Shown here one piece after another: positions 35,567-44,515 of a stretch of 64,000 nt of DNA. Each line of letters opens with the position of its first letter. Position 1 is the first letter of the stretch. Source of the DNA: Shimia sp. R10_1 (GTDB lineage Bacteria > Pseudomonadota > Alphaproteobacteria > Rhodobacterales > Rhodobacteraceae); the NCBI RefSeq assembly GCF_017744095.1, contig NZ_JAGHQX010000007.1, positions 207,586 through 271,585 of the forward strand. Direction: 5' to 3'. The translations under genes were made by a program, and so were the position numbers. The notes beneath the pieces were generated by a model. The model did no database searches. It was not told the origin of the DNA and was given only the letters and a program-made list of their open reading frames with translations.

Positions 35567-38259
35567 GCCAACTGACAAGCTTCTCTTGCGAATGTAAGCG
35601 CATTGGCGAAATCAAGCCGATCAAGCGCCTCGACGACATTCGTGGCATTAATATCGGAGGGGTGGCCTTGCTGGAGCATCCTAGCATAGGGCAGCGATGC
35701 CATATCATTCGATTCCAACAACTCGATCAGCCGCTCCCATGAAACATGTCCTTCTAACGAAGGCTCATCTTGCCCCAATTCCATGTCTTCAAAAATCTTC
35801 CGCATTTGGGAAATCTCTCTCAACAAACTGTAGAAATATGAGGCATCAGTCTCAGTTTGTTTGGCGGCATCCGACAACGCATCTGCACCAACGGTGGATG
35901 CCGACCCTTTGATAACATGTAGCAACGCACTCATGTTCCCACCACCGGCTCCCGCTGCAGCCAGTGCAGTTTGCCAACTTTCAAGTTGCTGGCGAAACCG
36001 GTCGAGATTTTGTTCATAAAGTCTCTGGTTCCCCCCAGCCAACATCAGACCTTGCTGACGATTGAGTTCTGCTGAATTTCGCTTGGTAGACATGGATGAA
36101 GACAAAGCCGACTTTAACTGACTCGGATCAACGGGCTTTGGCAAAAATTCAACAAACCCTGCAATGCGACATTTTTCGTATTCTTCTGGTGTCGCATTGG
36201 CCGATGTTGCAATGACGGGCACCAAGGCTGAGCCATAGGTGTCTTTGAGCGTTTGCATTGTCCGGTGCCCATCCATCATTGGCATGTGCAAGTCCATCAA
36301 GATTACATCAGGCATCGCCGCAGAGACCTGTTCAAGCGCTGCGCTCCCATTTTCTGCAGTTCGTACATCCGCACCAAATCCGTTTATCAAGGCCTCAAAC
36401 ACCGACTGATTGATCCGATTGTCTTCGACCACAAGGATATCGCGACCGATAAAAACTTGAGACGAGTGGTCCATATCGCCCCCCGTTCTCCGAGATCTAC
36501 TCAATCCATCTAAAAGCTCTTCATGGGTGAGAGGCAAATCAATAGCCAGAGATCTACGCTCGCTTTGACCAACGGGCGAAAGCGTAACCTGCCCTTCTTC
36601 CACCAAGATTTTCGTGCTTGGTGCATGGCTGTCTACAATGCAGCCCACCCTTTGCACCATCCTCGTGATTGCGCTGAATGGACCCTGATTTCCAACCACA
36701 CAAACAGATATCTGATTTTCAATTGCCATCACTTTGGGCTTGCTGGGCGTAACGAGCGCAAAACTGAAACAAGAGCCCTTTCCCACTTCGCTTTCGACCG
36801 AAAGATCGCCGCCCATTTGCTCAGCTAAGCGCAACGCGATCGACAGGCCAAGCCCGGTCCCGCCATATTTTCGAGTGGTGGAACTATCCGCCTGTCCGAA
36901 TGGTTTGAAGATTTCTTCGATCTGCTCTGGAGAGACTCCGATGCCTGTGTCTCTCACGCTTAGGGTGATGCGTGTTTCGTTGTCGTGCAAAACATCACAG
37001 CCTACGTGAAAACAAATCTCGCCGCTTTCCGTAAACTTCACAGCATTGGATGCAAAATTCATAACCACTTGCCGAAGCCTGATCGGATCAGCGCAAATCT
37101 CGCTTGGAAGATCGGGTGCATAGTCCCAGATCAGACGCACTTTTTTTTGTTGAAGCAAAGCCCTCGTTTGCATCATGACGCTGTCTAGGAACGCATCCAC
37201 TGAGAACCAGACGTTCTCCAAGGTCATTTCACCGGCTTCAATCTTGGACAGGTCTAGCACTGAGTTGATGTTTTGCGACAAATGCGCTGCGGCGGCACGC
37301 ATGTCCTGAATGTGCCGCGCGCTTCGGTTGGTATATCCATCTCTCAACAACACTTCTGATAGACCAATGATGGCATTCATTGGTGTACGCAGCTCGTGGC
37401 TCATATTGGCAAGAAAAATGGACTTGGCTTTTGATGCTTCAACAGCTTCATTTCTGGCCGCGACAAGCTCCTGAGTGCGATCCTCTACAATCGATTGTAG
37501 ATTGTCTCGACTGTCTTCAAGCTCTCCCACTGTCCGCCCAAAAGCGCGCGCGAGACGTGCAATTTCGTCTCGCCGGTGCGGGTCAAGCAGGCGGTGATCT
37601 CGATCCGTGAGTTCGAATTTATGACCATCGCGCACGCGCAGCGCAGCCATCTGAAGCCGCGTTATCGGGCGAATAACGGTGATTTGCACCAGAAGAAAAA
37701 TGGCGCCGGTTACAAGGAGTGTCTGAAGGATACTTGAGCCAAGCACAACCAAACTCCGAGCGACCATTTCGGCTCCGATGGTTTGATAGGAATAAACAGC
37801 AAACAAAGAGCCGATCTTGGCGCCATCTCGCTTGCTGTGCAGCGCAAAGCGATAAACCTCGTCACCATCTGACCCAAAACCAAGCCAGCGCGCGATTCGC
37901 GGTGCCTCAGATTGTGCAGAACGCACAACGGATAGATCTCCTATGCCAGTACTTTGCCGCAAACTGTCGCTTAATAGTGGATCCTCGATCCATGCTTGCG
38001 AAATCACCGGGTCTTTCAGCAGCCCTCCCATAAAGGCCAAAGTATCCGGGATATCTACCTCCCAATATGCACTTTCGATCTGTGGCAGCGTGGCACGGAT
38101 GATGCGGTCCGCATTCTGGCGCGCCGTGTCCACACGTTGCGTTCCTTCGACCCAAAGGGTCACGACCCCTAATACAAGCCCCGAAAGAATACCCAATACA
38201 CCCGCCGCAATCGCGATTTTGGGTGTCACACCCAATCTGTTGAGGCGCGCGCCTATCAT
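35551..38259 (-). CDS. Hybrid sensor histidine kinase with receiver and HPt domains
   Basis: This 902-residue inner-membrane sensor has helices near residues 14-36 and 168-192 that flank a periplasmic domain of about 130 residues. A HAMP linker follows ([16 protein letters not shown]), then a coiled coil, the HisKA domain with phospho-His288 ([13 protein letters not shown]) and the HATPase ([24 protein letters not shown]). Residues 505-590 look like a degenerate receiver. A true receiver covers 605-725 (Asp656, Thr685, Lys708) and an HPt domain has His781 in HVIKGSAS. So a full His-Asp-His relay is in one chain, and the next Asp is probably the LysR-receiver protein. The start overlaps the stop of the upstream binding-protein gene (ATGA). 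Confidence 0.93.
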   Translation of the reverse strand: MIGARLNRLGVTPKIAIAAGVLGILSGLVLGVVTLWVEGTQRVDTARQNADRIIRATLPQIESAYWEVDIPDTLAFMGGLLKDPVISQAWIEDPLLSDSLRQSTGIGDLSVVRSAQSEAPRIARWLGFGSDGDEVYRFALHSKRDGAKIGSLFAVYSYQTIGAEMVARSLVVLGSSILQTLLVTGAIFLLVQITVIRPITRLQMAALRVRDGHKFELTDRDHRLLDPHRRDEIARLARAFGRTVGELEDSRDNLQSIVEDRTQELVAARNEAVEASKAKSIFLANMSHELRTPMNAIIGLSEVLLRDGYTNRSARHIQDMRAAAAHLSQNINSVLDLSKIEAGEMTLENVWFSVDAFLDSVMMQTRALLQQKKVRLIWDYAPDLPSEICADPIRLRQVVMNFASNAVKFTESGEICFHVGCDVLHDNETRITLSVRDTGIGVSPEQIEEIFKPFGQADSSTTRKYGGTGLGLSIALRLAEQMGGDLSVESEVGKGSCFSFALVTPSKPKVMAIENQISVCVVGNQGPFSAITRMVQRVGCIVDSHAPSTKILVEEGQVTLSPVGQSERRSLAIDLPLTHEELLDGLSRSRRTGGDMDHSSQVFIGRDILVVEDNRINQSVFEALINGFGADVRTAENGSAALEQVSAAMPDVILMDLHMPMMDGHRTMQTLKDTYGSALVPVIATSANATPEEYEKCRIAGFVEFLPKPVDPSQLKSALSSSMSTKRNSAELNRQQGLMLAGGNQRLYEQNLDRFRQQLESWQTALAAAGAGGGNMSALLHVIKGSASTVGADALSDAAKQTETDASYFYSLLREISQMRKIFEDMELGQDEPSLEGHVSWERLIELLESNDMASLPYARMLQQGHPSDINATNVVEALDRLDFANALTFAREACQLAHSDR

Positions 38260-39011
38260 CTAGCGAAATACTCCAGAATAATTTCTTCTATCCGGCCAGA
38301 GATCTGCATGTCATTCAGTGCCTTTTGCAGGAGCCCCGCCATTTCGTCTCCAGCGCGATTGCGGGGAAATGCGATATAGCGCCCCTGTTCAACCAAAGGT
38401 GTCGGAAGAAACCGCAACTTCTCATTTAATCCCATTTCGTCAATGACATGAGTGAGTGTGGCATGTCCGCCAACAATCACATCTGACCGCCCCAACATCA
38501 GTTTCAGAATGTTAGTATAATCGTCTTTGGACATCTCTCTAACAATGTCAGGGCTTCGATCAAAAGCATTCTCATAGGTGAAACCAGACACAACGCCCAC
38601 AATCAGCCCATCCAAATCTGCTAAGCTTCTAATGTCGACTATCGGGCTCTCAGCCAAAGTAACGTACACGGTTTTGGTTCGGCGCATCGGGCCAACCATA
38701 TTCCACTTCTCAAATCGCTCAGATGTCGGTGCAAGCTGAAAAATGGCATCTAGATTTCCAGCACTGAAATCCAGCAATGCGCGATTCCATGGCAATGGAC
38801 GATGCTCTAATTCGATATTTAACTTGTCAGCTGCCTCGTTCAGTATTTCTACGTCGATGCCGCGGTACTCGCCGCCAACTGAATAGTTGAAAGGCGCAAA
38901 ACCCTCCATCGACCCAACAATCCAAGTCTCTGCATCGATGGATGACGCCGAACTCGCAAGACAGACGACCGCTGCCAAAATATGTGCGGTTTTTGCAAGC
39001 AACGCGTTCAT
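38256..39011 (-). CDS. Periplasmic family-3 solute-binding protein, likely sensor partner of the kinase
   Basis: This 251-residue protein has an N-terminal signal peptide (about residues 1-27) and the fold pattern of amino-acid-type SBP_bac_3 proteins ([81 protein letters not shown]). No ABC permease or ATPase accompanies it. Instead its stop overlaps the start of the hybrid kinase by 4 bp. Coupled translation suggests it delivers a periplasmic signal to the kinase's sensor domain rather than serving transport. The ligand is unknown. Confidence 0.85.
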   Translation of the reverse strand: MNALLAKTAHILAAVVCLASSASSIDAETWIVGSMEGFAPFNYSVGGEYRGIDVEILNEAADKLNIELEHRPLPWNRALLDFSAGNLDAIFQLAPTSERFEKWNMVGPMRRTKTVYVTLAESPIVDIRSLADLDGLIVGVVSGFTYENAFDRSPDIVREMSKDDYTNILKLMLGRSDVIVGGHATLTHVIDEMGLNEKLRFLPTPLVEQGRYIAFPRNRAGDEMAGLLQKALNDMQISGRIEEIILEYFAR

Positions 39012-39084
39012 TGAGAAAGCTCCAAGAAGTTTCGCGCGACACTAACCATCCAGTTCGGTGCAAAGCAATCTATCCCTTCGTCAG

Positions 39085-39111
39085 AAAAGTTACGGTCAAG
39101 GCGTAACTTTT
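39085..39111. promoter_or_regulatory. Perfect 10-bp inverted repeat in the divergent region, candidate LysR-receiver operator
   Basis: AAAAGTTACG at 39085-39094 and CGTAACTTTT at 39102-39111 are exact inverted arms around a 7-base spacer. They lie between the start of the sensor binding protein and that of the TAXI gene (124 bp before the latter). The dyad GTTAC-N9-GTAAC has the size of a LysR-type site. The right arm runs into a few more T residues, so a weak terminator-like attenuator is the alternative. Confidence 0.55.
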
Positions 39112-39234
39112 TTGTCTCTCACCAAGGTCGCGACTTCGCTGCTAACCAGCGCTCGGACAAAGCGATCGTGACCTTCTTCGGTGGCGAACCGCAGCGCCGG
39201 TCACGGGGCGCTTTTCAATTCAACAGGAGGAAAC

Positions 39235-40203
39235 ATGTCCAAAACCAATAAAATTGCGAGCGCACTGCTGGCGCTTGCCATGAGTACTGGTGCAGCGTCT
39301 GCAGCGGATCAAACCTTTGTCACCATCGGGACCGGCGGTGTCACCGGTGTGTACTACCCTACTGGCGGCGCGATCTGCCGACTGGTTAACAAAGGTCGTA
39401 AGGAGCATAACATTCGCTGCTCCGTGGAATCCACCGGTGGCTCTGTATACAACGCACGAACCATTCGTCAGGGTGAGCTGGACTTTGGGGTCATTCAGTC
39501 CGACGTTCAGGTGAAATCCATCAACGGTACGGACCAGTTCTCTGAAGACGGCCCTTACAACGGCTTGCGTTCCCTTTTCTCTGTACATCCAGAACCAATG
39601 CACCTGATGGCGCGCGCAGATGCCGGCATCGCCACCACTGCTGACCTCAAAGGCAAGCGCGTCAACATCGCCAACCCTGGTTCCGGCACCCGCGTACTGG
39701 CAGAAACGCTTCTGCAATATGAAGGCCTGTCTGTTGACGACTTCTCCCTCGCTGCAGAACTAAAGTCCTCTGAGCAAGCCGCAGCATTGTGCGATGGCAA
39801 AATCGACGCAACAATTTGGGCCGCAGGCCTGCCGAACGGGTCTTCGCAAGAGGCCACATCGACATGTGATGTAAAGATCATTCCTCTGTCTGGTGCTGGC
39901 ATCGACAAACTGTTGGCCGACAACACCGCCTACGCACCTGCAACCATTCCTGGCGGCATGTACCCAGGCAACCCAGATGATCTGCCATCCTGGGGCCCCA
40001 AGGCGACCATCGTGACGTCAGCTGAAGCATCTGACGAAGTTGTCTATCAAGTGGTAAAAGCCATCTTCGAAAACTTTGATGGCTTCCGCAAGCTGCACCC
40101 AGCTTTCGCCAACCTGAAAGAAACCGAAATGGTTTCGGACGGTTTGACCGCTGAAATTCATCCAGGTGCGATGAAATACTACCAAGAACGCGGCTGGAAG
40201 TAA
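39235..40203 (+). CDS. TAXI-family TRAP transporter solute-binding protein
   Basis: This 322-residue periplasmic protein is placed at the ATG after AGGAGG (39235). A Sec signal peptide ends near AASA. The TAXI signature is clear: TFVTIGTGGVTGVYYPTGGAICRLVN, STGGSVYNARTIRQGELDFGVIQSD, GKRVNIANPGSGTR. TAXI proteins deliver substrate to a fused TRAP permease; known or suggested substrates include glutamate-like compounds, but this one cannot be assigned. The gene is divergent from a sensor/kinase pair and is followed by a stem-loop and then the permease. Confidence 0.95.
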   Translation: MSKTNKIASALLALAMSTGAASAADQTFVTIGTGGVTGVYYPTGGAICRLVNKGRKEHNIRCSVESTGGSVYNARTIRQGELDFGVIQSDVQVKSINGTDQFSEDGPYNGLRSLFSVHPEPMHLMARADAGIATTADLKGKRVNIANPGSGTRVLAETLLQYEGLSVDDFSLAAELKSSEQAAALCDGKIDATIWAAGLPNGSSQEATSTCDVKIIPLSGAGIDKLLADNTAYAPATIPGGMYPGNPDDLPSWGPKATIVTSAEASDEVVYQVVKAIFENFDGFRKLHPAFANLKETEMVSDGLTAEIHPGAMKYYQERGWK

Positions 40204-40214
40204 CTTCCTCCCAT

Positions 40215-40247
40215 ACCGCCCCCATTCAATCGGTGGGGGCGGTTTTT
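40215..40247 (+). terminator. Terminator-like stem between TAXI binding protein and permease
   Basis: A perfect 10-bp stem (ACCGCCCCCA at 40215-40224, TGGGGGCGGT at 40234-40243) is followed by five T. It starts 12 bp after the binding-protein stop and 45 bp before the permease. It probably ends most transcripts so that binding protein is made in excess over permease. Confidence 0.88.
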
Positions 40248-40288
40248 GTTCGCTCATAAAAAGACGTCCATAAACAAGAGGGACAACT

Positions 40289-42907
40289 GTGACCAACGCT
40301 TCGACACAGTCAGACACATCTGCGCAGACCGATCAGGTCGATCTGGAAGATATTGTTGCCGAGTCCGACACCGGGGCACGCACGCCGCACAATTGGTTTT
40401 CAGCCAAAGTCTTATGGGGGGTTCCTCTCATTTGGTCGCTCTACCAACTTTGGATCGCCTCCCCTCTTCCGTTTGTCTTGGGTGTCGGTGTTTGGAACGA
40501 CACACAAACCCGTGCAATCCACCTCGGGTTCGCGGTATTTCTGGCTTTTGTCGCCTTTCCGGCCTTCCGCTCGAGCCCGCGCCATCACATTCCGGCCCTC
40601 ACCTGGCTAACCGCCATCGCAGGCGCAGTGAGCGCCTCTTATCTGGCGTGGAACTACGTTGGCGTGGCCGCCCGCACCGGCATTCCCAGCACGCTTGATC
40701 TTGCAATGGCAGGCATCGGCATTGTCCTGTTGATGGAAGCCGCCCGCCGGTCTCTTGGGTTCCCACTGATGGGTGTCGCAATTTTCTTCCTCGCATATGT
40801 CTTTTTCGGCTCCTGGGAGGGTTTGCCGGAAATGGTGCAGTGGAAGGGCGCGTCGTTTAATAAGGCGATGAGTCATTTGATGCTGACAACCGAAGGCGTG
40901 TTCGGCGTCGCTCTTGGGGTCTCATCAGGATTTGTGTTTCTGTTTGTGCTGTTTGGCGCGCTGCTCAATCAAGCTGGAGCTGGCAACTACTTCCTTCAGC
41001 TGGCTTTTGCCGCGCTTGGCCACCTGCGTGGCGGCCCCGCGAAAGCGGCAGTTATCGCCTCTGCTGCCACTGGTCTGATATCCGGCTCCGCCATCGCCAA
41101 TGTGGTGACCACTGGAACATTCACAATCCCGCTGATGCGACGCGTTGGCTTCTCTCCTGCCAAAGCTGGCGCTGTAGAGGTTTCGTCCTCCATCAACGGA
41201 GTGCTTACTCCGCCTGTGATGGGCGCGGTTGCCTTTCTGATGACAGAATATGTCGGCATCTCCTATGTGGAGGTTGTGAAAACCGCCATCGTTCCAGCGG
41301 CAATTTCCTATATGGCGCTGGTCTACATTGTTCACCTCGAAGCGCTGAAAATGGGCATGACCGGCACCAGCCGCATGCATCCCATCAAGTTCATGCTTAG
41401 TGCTATCTTCATTATCGCGATTTCTATTGTGATCGGTGGCGGCACCCTTTGGCTTGCAGGTCAGGTTGTGACTTTGGTTGATAACCTGATTGGACCGATG
41501 TCCACTCCGGCACTCGTAATCGGCCTCCTGATCACCTACGTGGCAGCCGTTCGCTATGCCGCAGCGCGACCCGATCTGGAAACCGGCATCGACTCCATGC
41601 TGAATCTTCCACCGGCTCGGACCATTCTGAAGACCGGTCTGCATTATCTGCTGCCGATCCTGCTGCTGATGTATCTGCTGATGATCGAGCGCAAGTCGCC
41701 GGGTCTGTCGGCTTTCTGGTCTTCGATGTTCATGCTCCTGATTTTGCTGACCCAGGATCCACTCAAGGCTTTCTTCCGAAATCAAAGCACCATCGCAGCC
41801 TCTTTCTCACATGGGTTTGCACAAACCATCGAAGGCATGATTATCGGTGCACGCAACATGGTCGGCCTTGCCGCAGCGATGGGGCTTGCGGGCATCATCG
41901 TGGGGGCAGTGACCCTGACCGGTATCGGGCAAGTTATGGCGGAATTTGTGGAATTCCTGTCAGGCGGCAACCTGTTGGCAATGCTGTTTTTCGTCGCTCT
42001 CATTTCGATCATTCTCGGCATGGGCCTGCCCACCACAGCAAACTACATCGTGGTCAGCTCCCTGATGGCGGGCGTGGTTGTTGAACTGGGTGCCCAGAAT
42101 GGCCTTATTGTGCCACTGGTCGCGGTTCATATGTTCTGCTTCTACTTCGGGATCATGGCAGATGTGACGCCCCCGGTTGGCCTTGCGTCTTTCGCAGCCG
42201 CAGCTATTTCAAAAGGCGATCCCCTGCGCACCGGATTTCAAGCATTTTTCTACTCAATCCGGACCGCGCTTCTGCCATTCTTGTTCATCTTCAACACCGA
42301 CCTGTTGCTGATTGATGTGGGCCCGATACAGGCCATCCTTGTCTTCATAACCGCCCTGATCGCCATGCTGCTCTTTGCGGCTGGCACAATGGGCTACTTC
42401 CAGACACGCTCAAAACTCTGGGAAAGCGCGGTTCTGATCTTCTGTGCCTTCATCCTGTTCCGCCCGGATTTCTTCCTGAACCAGATCGCAGATGAATTCG
42501 AAGTGCGCCCGGCCTCTGAAATCTACACATTGGCCGAAGCCGCACCGGACAACAGCACATTGCGCGTGCGTCTGACGGGTGAAAACCTCGAAGGCGATCT
42601 GATCGACGCCCGCTACCTGCTCCCACTTGGCACGGCTGGTGAAAATGGTGAAATCCGACTGTTGGATGGCGCGGGCATCGAGTTCCGCAACGAAGATGGC
42701 GCACTTTTCGTGGACAATCTGAACTTCGGTGGCCCGGCAGAGCAGCTCAAGATCGACTTTGACTGGGAAGTTGTTGAGATCGAAGTGGAGGCTGCGCGTC
42801 CTCCTCAAGAGATCTTCTATTTCCCTGCTCTGTTGCTGCTAGGCCTTGTGTTTGGCGTACAGCGCCGCCGCAAAGCGAAAACCGACTCCCAAGAGGTAAC
42901 CGCATGA
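40289..42907 (+). CDS. TRAP transporter fused permease (4TM + 12TM) with DUF3394 tail
   Basis: This 872-residue inner-membrane protein imports the TAXI-bound solute using an ion gradient. It starts from GTG at 40289. A polar N-terminus leads to the small DctQ-like segment and then the large DctM-like domain (SGSAIANVVTTGTFTIPLMRRVGFSPAKAGAVEVSSSINGVLTPPVMGA, GMGLPTTANYIVV, MFCFYFGIMADVTPPVGLASFAAAA). The last 170 or so residues contain further helices and a soluble beta-rich part ending before a final helix and a basic tail, matching DUF3394. The stop overlaps the start of the UspA-like gene (ATGA). Confidence 0.95.
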   Translation: MTNASTQSDTSAQTDQVDLEDIVAESDTGARTPHNWFSAKVLWGVPLIWSLYQLWIASPLPFVLGVGVWNDTQTRAIHLGFAVFLAFVAFPAFRSSPRHHIPALTWLTAIAGAVSASYLAWNYVGVAARTGIPSTLDLAMAGIGIVLLMEAARRSLGFPLMGVAIFFLAYVFFGSWEGLPEMVQWKGASFNKAMSHLMLTTEGVFGVALGVSSGFVFLFVLFGALLNQAGAGNYFLQLAFAALGHLRGGPAKAAVIASAATGLISGSAIANVVTTGTFTIPLMRRVGFSPAKAGAVEVSSSINGVLTPPVMGAVAFLMTEYVGISYVEVVKTAIVPAAISYMALVYIVHLEALKMGMTGTSRMHPIKFMLSAIFIIAISIVIGGGTLWLAGQVVTLVDNLIGPMSTPALVIGLLITYVAAVRYAAARPDLETGIDSMLNLPPARTILKTGLHYLLPILLLMYLLMIERKSPGLSAFWSSMFMLLILLTQDPLKAFFRNQSTIAASFSHGFAQTIEGMIIGARNMVGLAAAMGLAGIIVGAVTLTGIGQVMAEFVEFLSGGNLLAMLFFVALISIILGMGLPTTANYIVVSSLMAGVVVELGAQNGLIVPLVAVHMFCFYFGIMADVTPPVGLASFAAAAISKGDPLRTGFQAFFYSIRTALLPFLFIFNTDLLLIDVGPIQAILVFITALIAMLLFAAGTMGYFQTRSKLWESAVLIFCAFILFRPDFFLNQIADEFEVRPASEIYTLAEAAPDNSTLRVRLTGENLEGDLIDARYLLPLGTAGENGEIRLLDGAGIEFRNEDGALFVDNLNFGGPAEQLKIDFDWEVVEIEVEAARPPQEIFYFPALLLLGLVFGVQRRRKAKTDSQEVTA

Positions 42908-43329
42908 CCCGCACAGTCCTCGCCGCGATTGACCTGACTCAACCCGATGATCAGAAGGCCGTACTGACAAAAGCACGCCAAATTGCCGATTTGGAAGGCC
43001 TGCGATTGTCGGTGGTCACTGTACTGCCTGATTTTCGCATGAGCCTTGTTGGCACCTTTTTTTCGGACGAGCACACCCATGAAATGACCGAAAGCAGTCG
43101 TGTTGCGCTACATAGTTTTATCGAAGAGACCGTGGGTCGGGATGCGGAAACAAAGCACGTGATCCGGATGGGTAAAACGTCAGAAGAAATCCTGCTCACA
43201 GCCGAAGAGTTAAAGGCGCAGGTGATTGTAATTGGTGCGCACAAGCCCAACCTTAGGGACTATCTGATTGGCCCGAATGCGGCCCAGATCGCTCGTCACG
43301 CACCGTGTTCCGTATATATCGTACGTTAA
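42904..43329 (+). CDS. Universal stress protein (UspA family), transporter-linked
   Basis: This 141-residue cytoplasmic alpha/beta protein begins MTRTVLAAIDLTQPDDQ and ends in APCSVYIVR, the UspA fold. The nucleotide motif G-x2-G-x9-G-S/T reads GAHKPNLRDYLIGPN, so the second Gly is Lys and the Ser/Thr is replaced, which suggests weak or altered ATP binding. Coupled translation with the TRAP permease recalls TeaD, the UspA protein that regulates the ectoine TRAP system TeaABC in Halomonas. A role in tuning this transporter is inferred. Confidence 0.92.
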   Translation: MTRTVLAAIDLTQPDDQKAVLTKARQIADLEGLRLSVVTVLPDFRMSLVGTFFSDEHTHEMTESSRVALHSFIEETVGRDAETKHVIRMGKTSEEILLTAEELKAQVIVIGAHKPNLRDYLIGPNAAQIARHAPCSVYIVR

Positions 43330-43645
43330 ATTTCGAAACGTGTCCGATACAACAAGAGAGGAGCGTTGCCCCGCAGGGCAACCTCACAACAACGCCTTGC
43401 ATTCGTCCTGAGAACGCAATCAGACACCGCCCGTCCGCACCCAAGAAACGACAGATTACCCGCAACTATTCCTTATGTTGAGTGGCCCCTTTAGGGCACC
43501 AAATATGCAGTCTTCACGCGGCTGCATCCCAACAATTAATAAGTCTCTGTAAGAGATCACTGAGATGTTGATTTTCAGACGGCCTACAAGTGGCTAAAAC
43601 AGTGAAGCTTCGGGCAAGTGTCATGAAACCTAAGGGGACGGCTGC
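43330..43645. other. 316-bp intergenic region with a hairpin
   Basis: After the UspA gene, a 7-bp stem GTTGCCC-CGCA-GGGCAAC lies at 43366-43383 without a T-run. No coding sequence was recognised. The promoter of the downstream SGNH-like pair must be near the right end. Confidence 0.45.
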
Positions 43646-44509
43646 GTGACTTCATATGGAAGAAACCTATTCAGGCTCTGCTTGGTGAGCGCTTGTTTAA
43701 TGTACGCCAAGCCTTCGTTGTCCCAACCTGACATCCTTGTTCTGGGCGATAGCCAAATTTCGTTCGGCGCAGGCAAAGAATACCTCAGCTTCTTTGAACA
43801 ATTGACAGAACGATGCAACATCACTCCACAGCGACAAAAAGCACTGCGCAAGCTGGGAGAGAGAAAAACAGCGGCAATTGGTGTGCGGTCAACATCTTTG
43901 CAATCCTGGACCACACCTCGGGGTGCTGCCAAGGGCGCCATCTGCGATGTCGACAAAAAGTTTGGTGTGAATGCAGGCGCTTACGGCATCAATGACAATC
44001 CCAAGCGCGTTTTCGTTCAAATTGGCAAGGGCGATGCCTATCAGTTTTGCAAGCCAAACAAGACAGCATTTGAAGCGATGTTTGAACAGGGGTATTACAA
44101 ACCAAACTTGCTGGTGCTTACCTTCTTAGGGAATTCAGCTGACCGCTGGGCTCATTCGCCCGAACTCGCAGCCAAAGACGCACGCGCAACTCTCGCACAA
44201 GTGCCTAGGGACGTGCCGTGTGTGTTTATTTCAAGTGTTCCAGTTTACCTAGAAAAGACCAACGACACCCGCATGCGCGCCCAAACAGAAATCGCGCGCG
44301 CTTTTAAGAAAGCGGGCAACCAATGTGCTGTCGTCGAAGGTTTCAATCAGCAAACACGCGCCGCAATCGAAGGCCAAGCTGTTTATTTCCGTCGCAATGA
44401 CTCAGGTCGCGTAAAAGATCCGCATCACCCAAAGCCTGCCGCGATCCGCCAATTTCTTGAAATCAATTCAGCACAGATCTGCAGTGCCGTTTTTAAGTCC
44501 TTACGATAG
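43646..44509 (+). CDS. Secreted SGNH-hydrolase-like protein, copy 1
   Basis: This 287-residue protein starts from GTG behind AAGGGGA. A signal peptide covers about residues 1-26. The SGNH blocks can be read: Ser36 in LVLGDSQISFG, Gly79 in IGVRSTS, Asn163 in FLGNSADRW, and Asp258/His261 in VKDPHHP. This predicts an esterase or acyl transferase acting outside the cytoplasm, perhaps on sugar O-acyl groups. Five or more Cys residues suggest disulfides. A close paralogue follows after 6 bp. The exact family is unknown to me. Confidence 0.75.
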   Translation: MTSYGRNLFRLCLVSACLMYAKPSLSQPDILVLGDSQISFGAGKEYLSFFEQLTERCNITPQRQKALRKLGERKTAAIGVRSTSLQSWTTPRGAAKGAICDVDKKFGVNAGAYGINDNPKRVFVQIGKGDAYQFCKPNKTAFEAMFEQGYYKPNLLVLTFLGNSADRWAHSPELAAKDARATLAQVPRDVPCVFISSVPVYLEKTNDTRMRAQTEIARAFKKAGNQCAVVEGFNQQTRAAIEGQAVYFRRNDSGRVKDPHHPKPAAIRQFLEINSAQICSAVFKSLR

Positions 44510-44515
44510 CGCAAA

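Noticed and set aside
39085..39111. Reading the inverted repeat as a plain terminator
   Set aside because: It lies in a divergent promoter region where no transcript needs to end, and its stem is AT-rich. Operator use is favoured but not proven.
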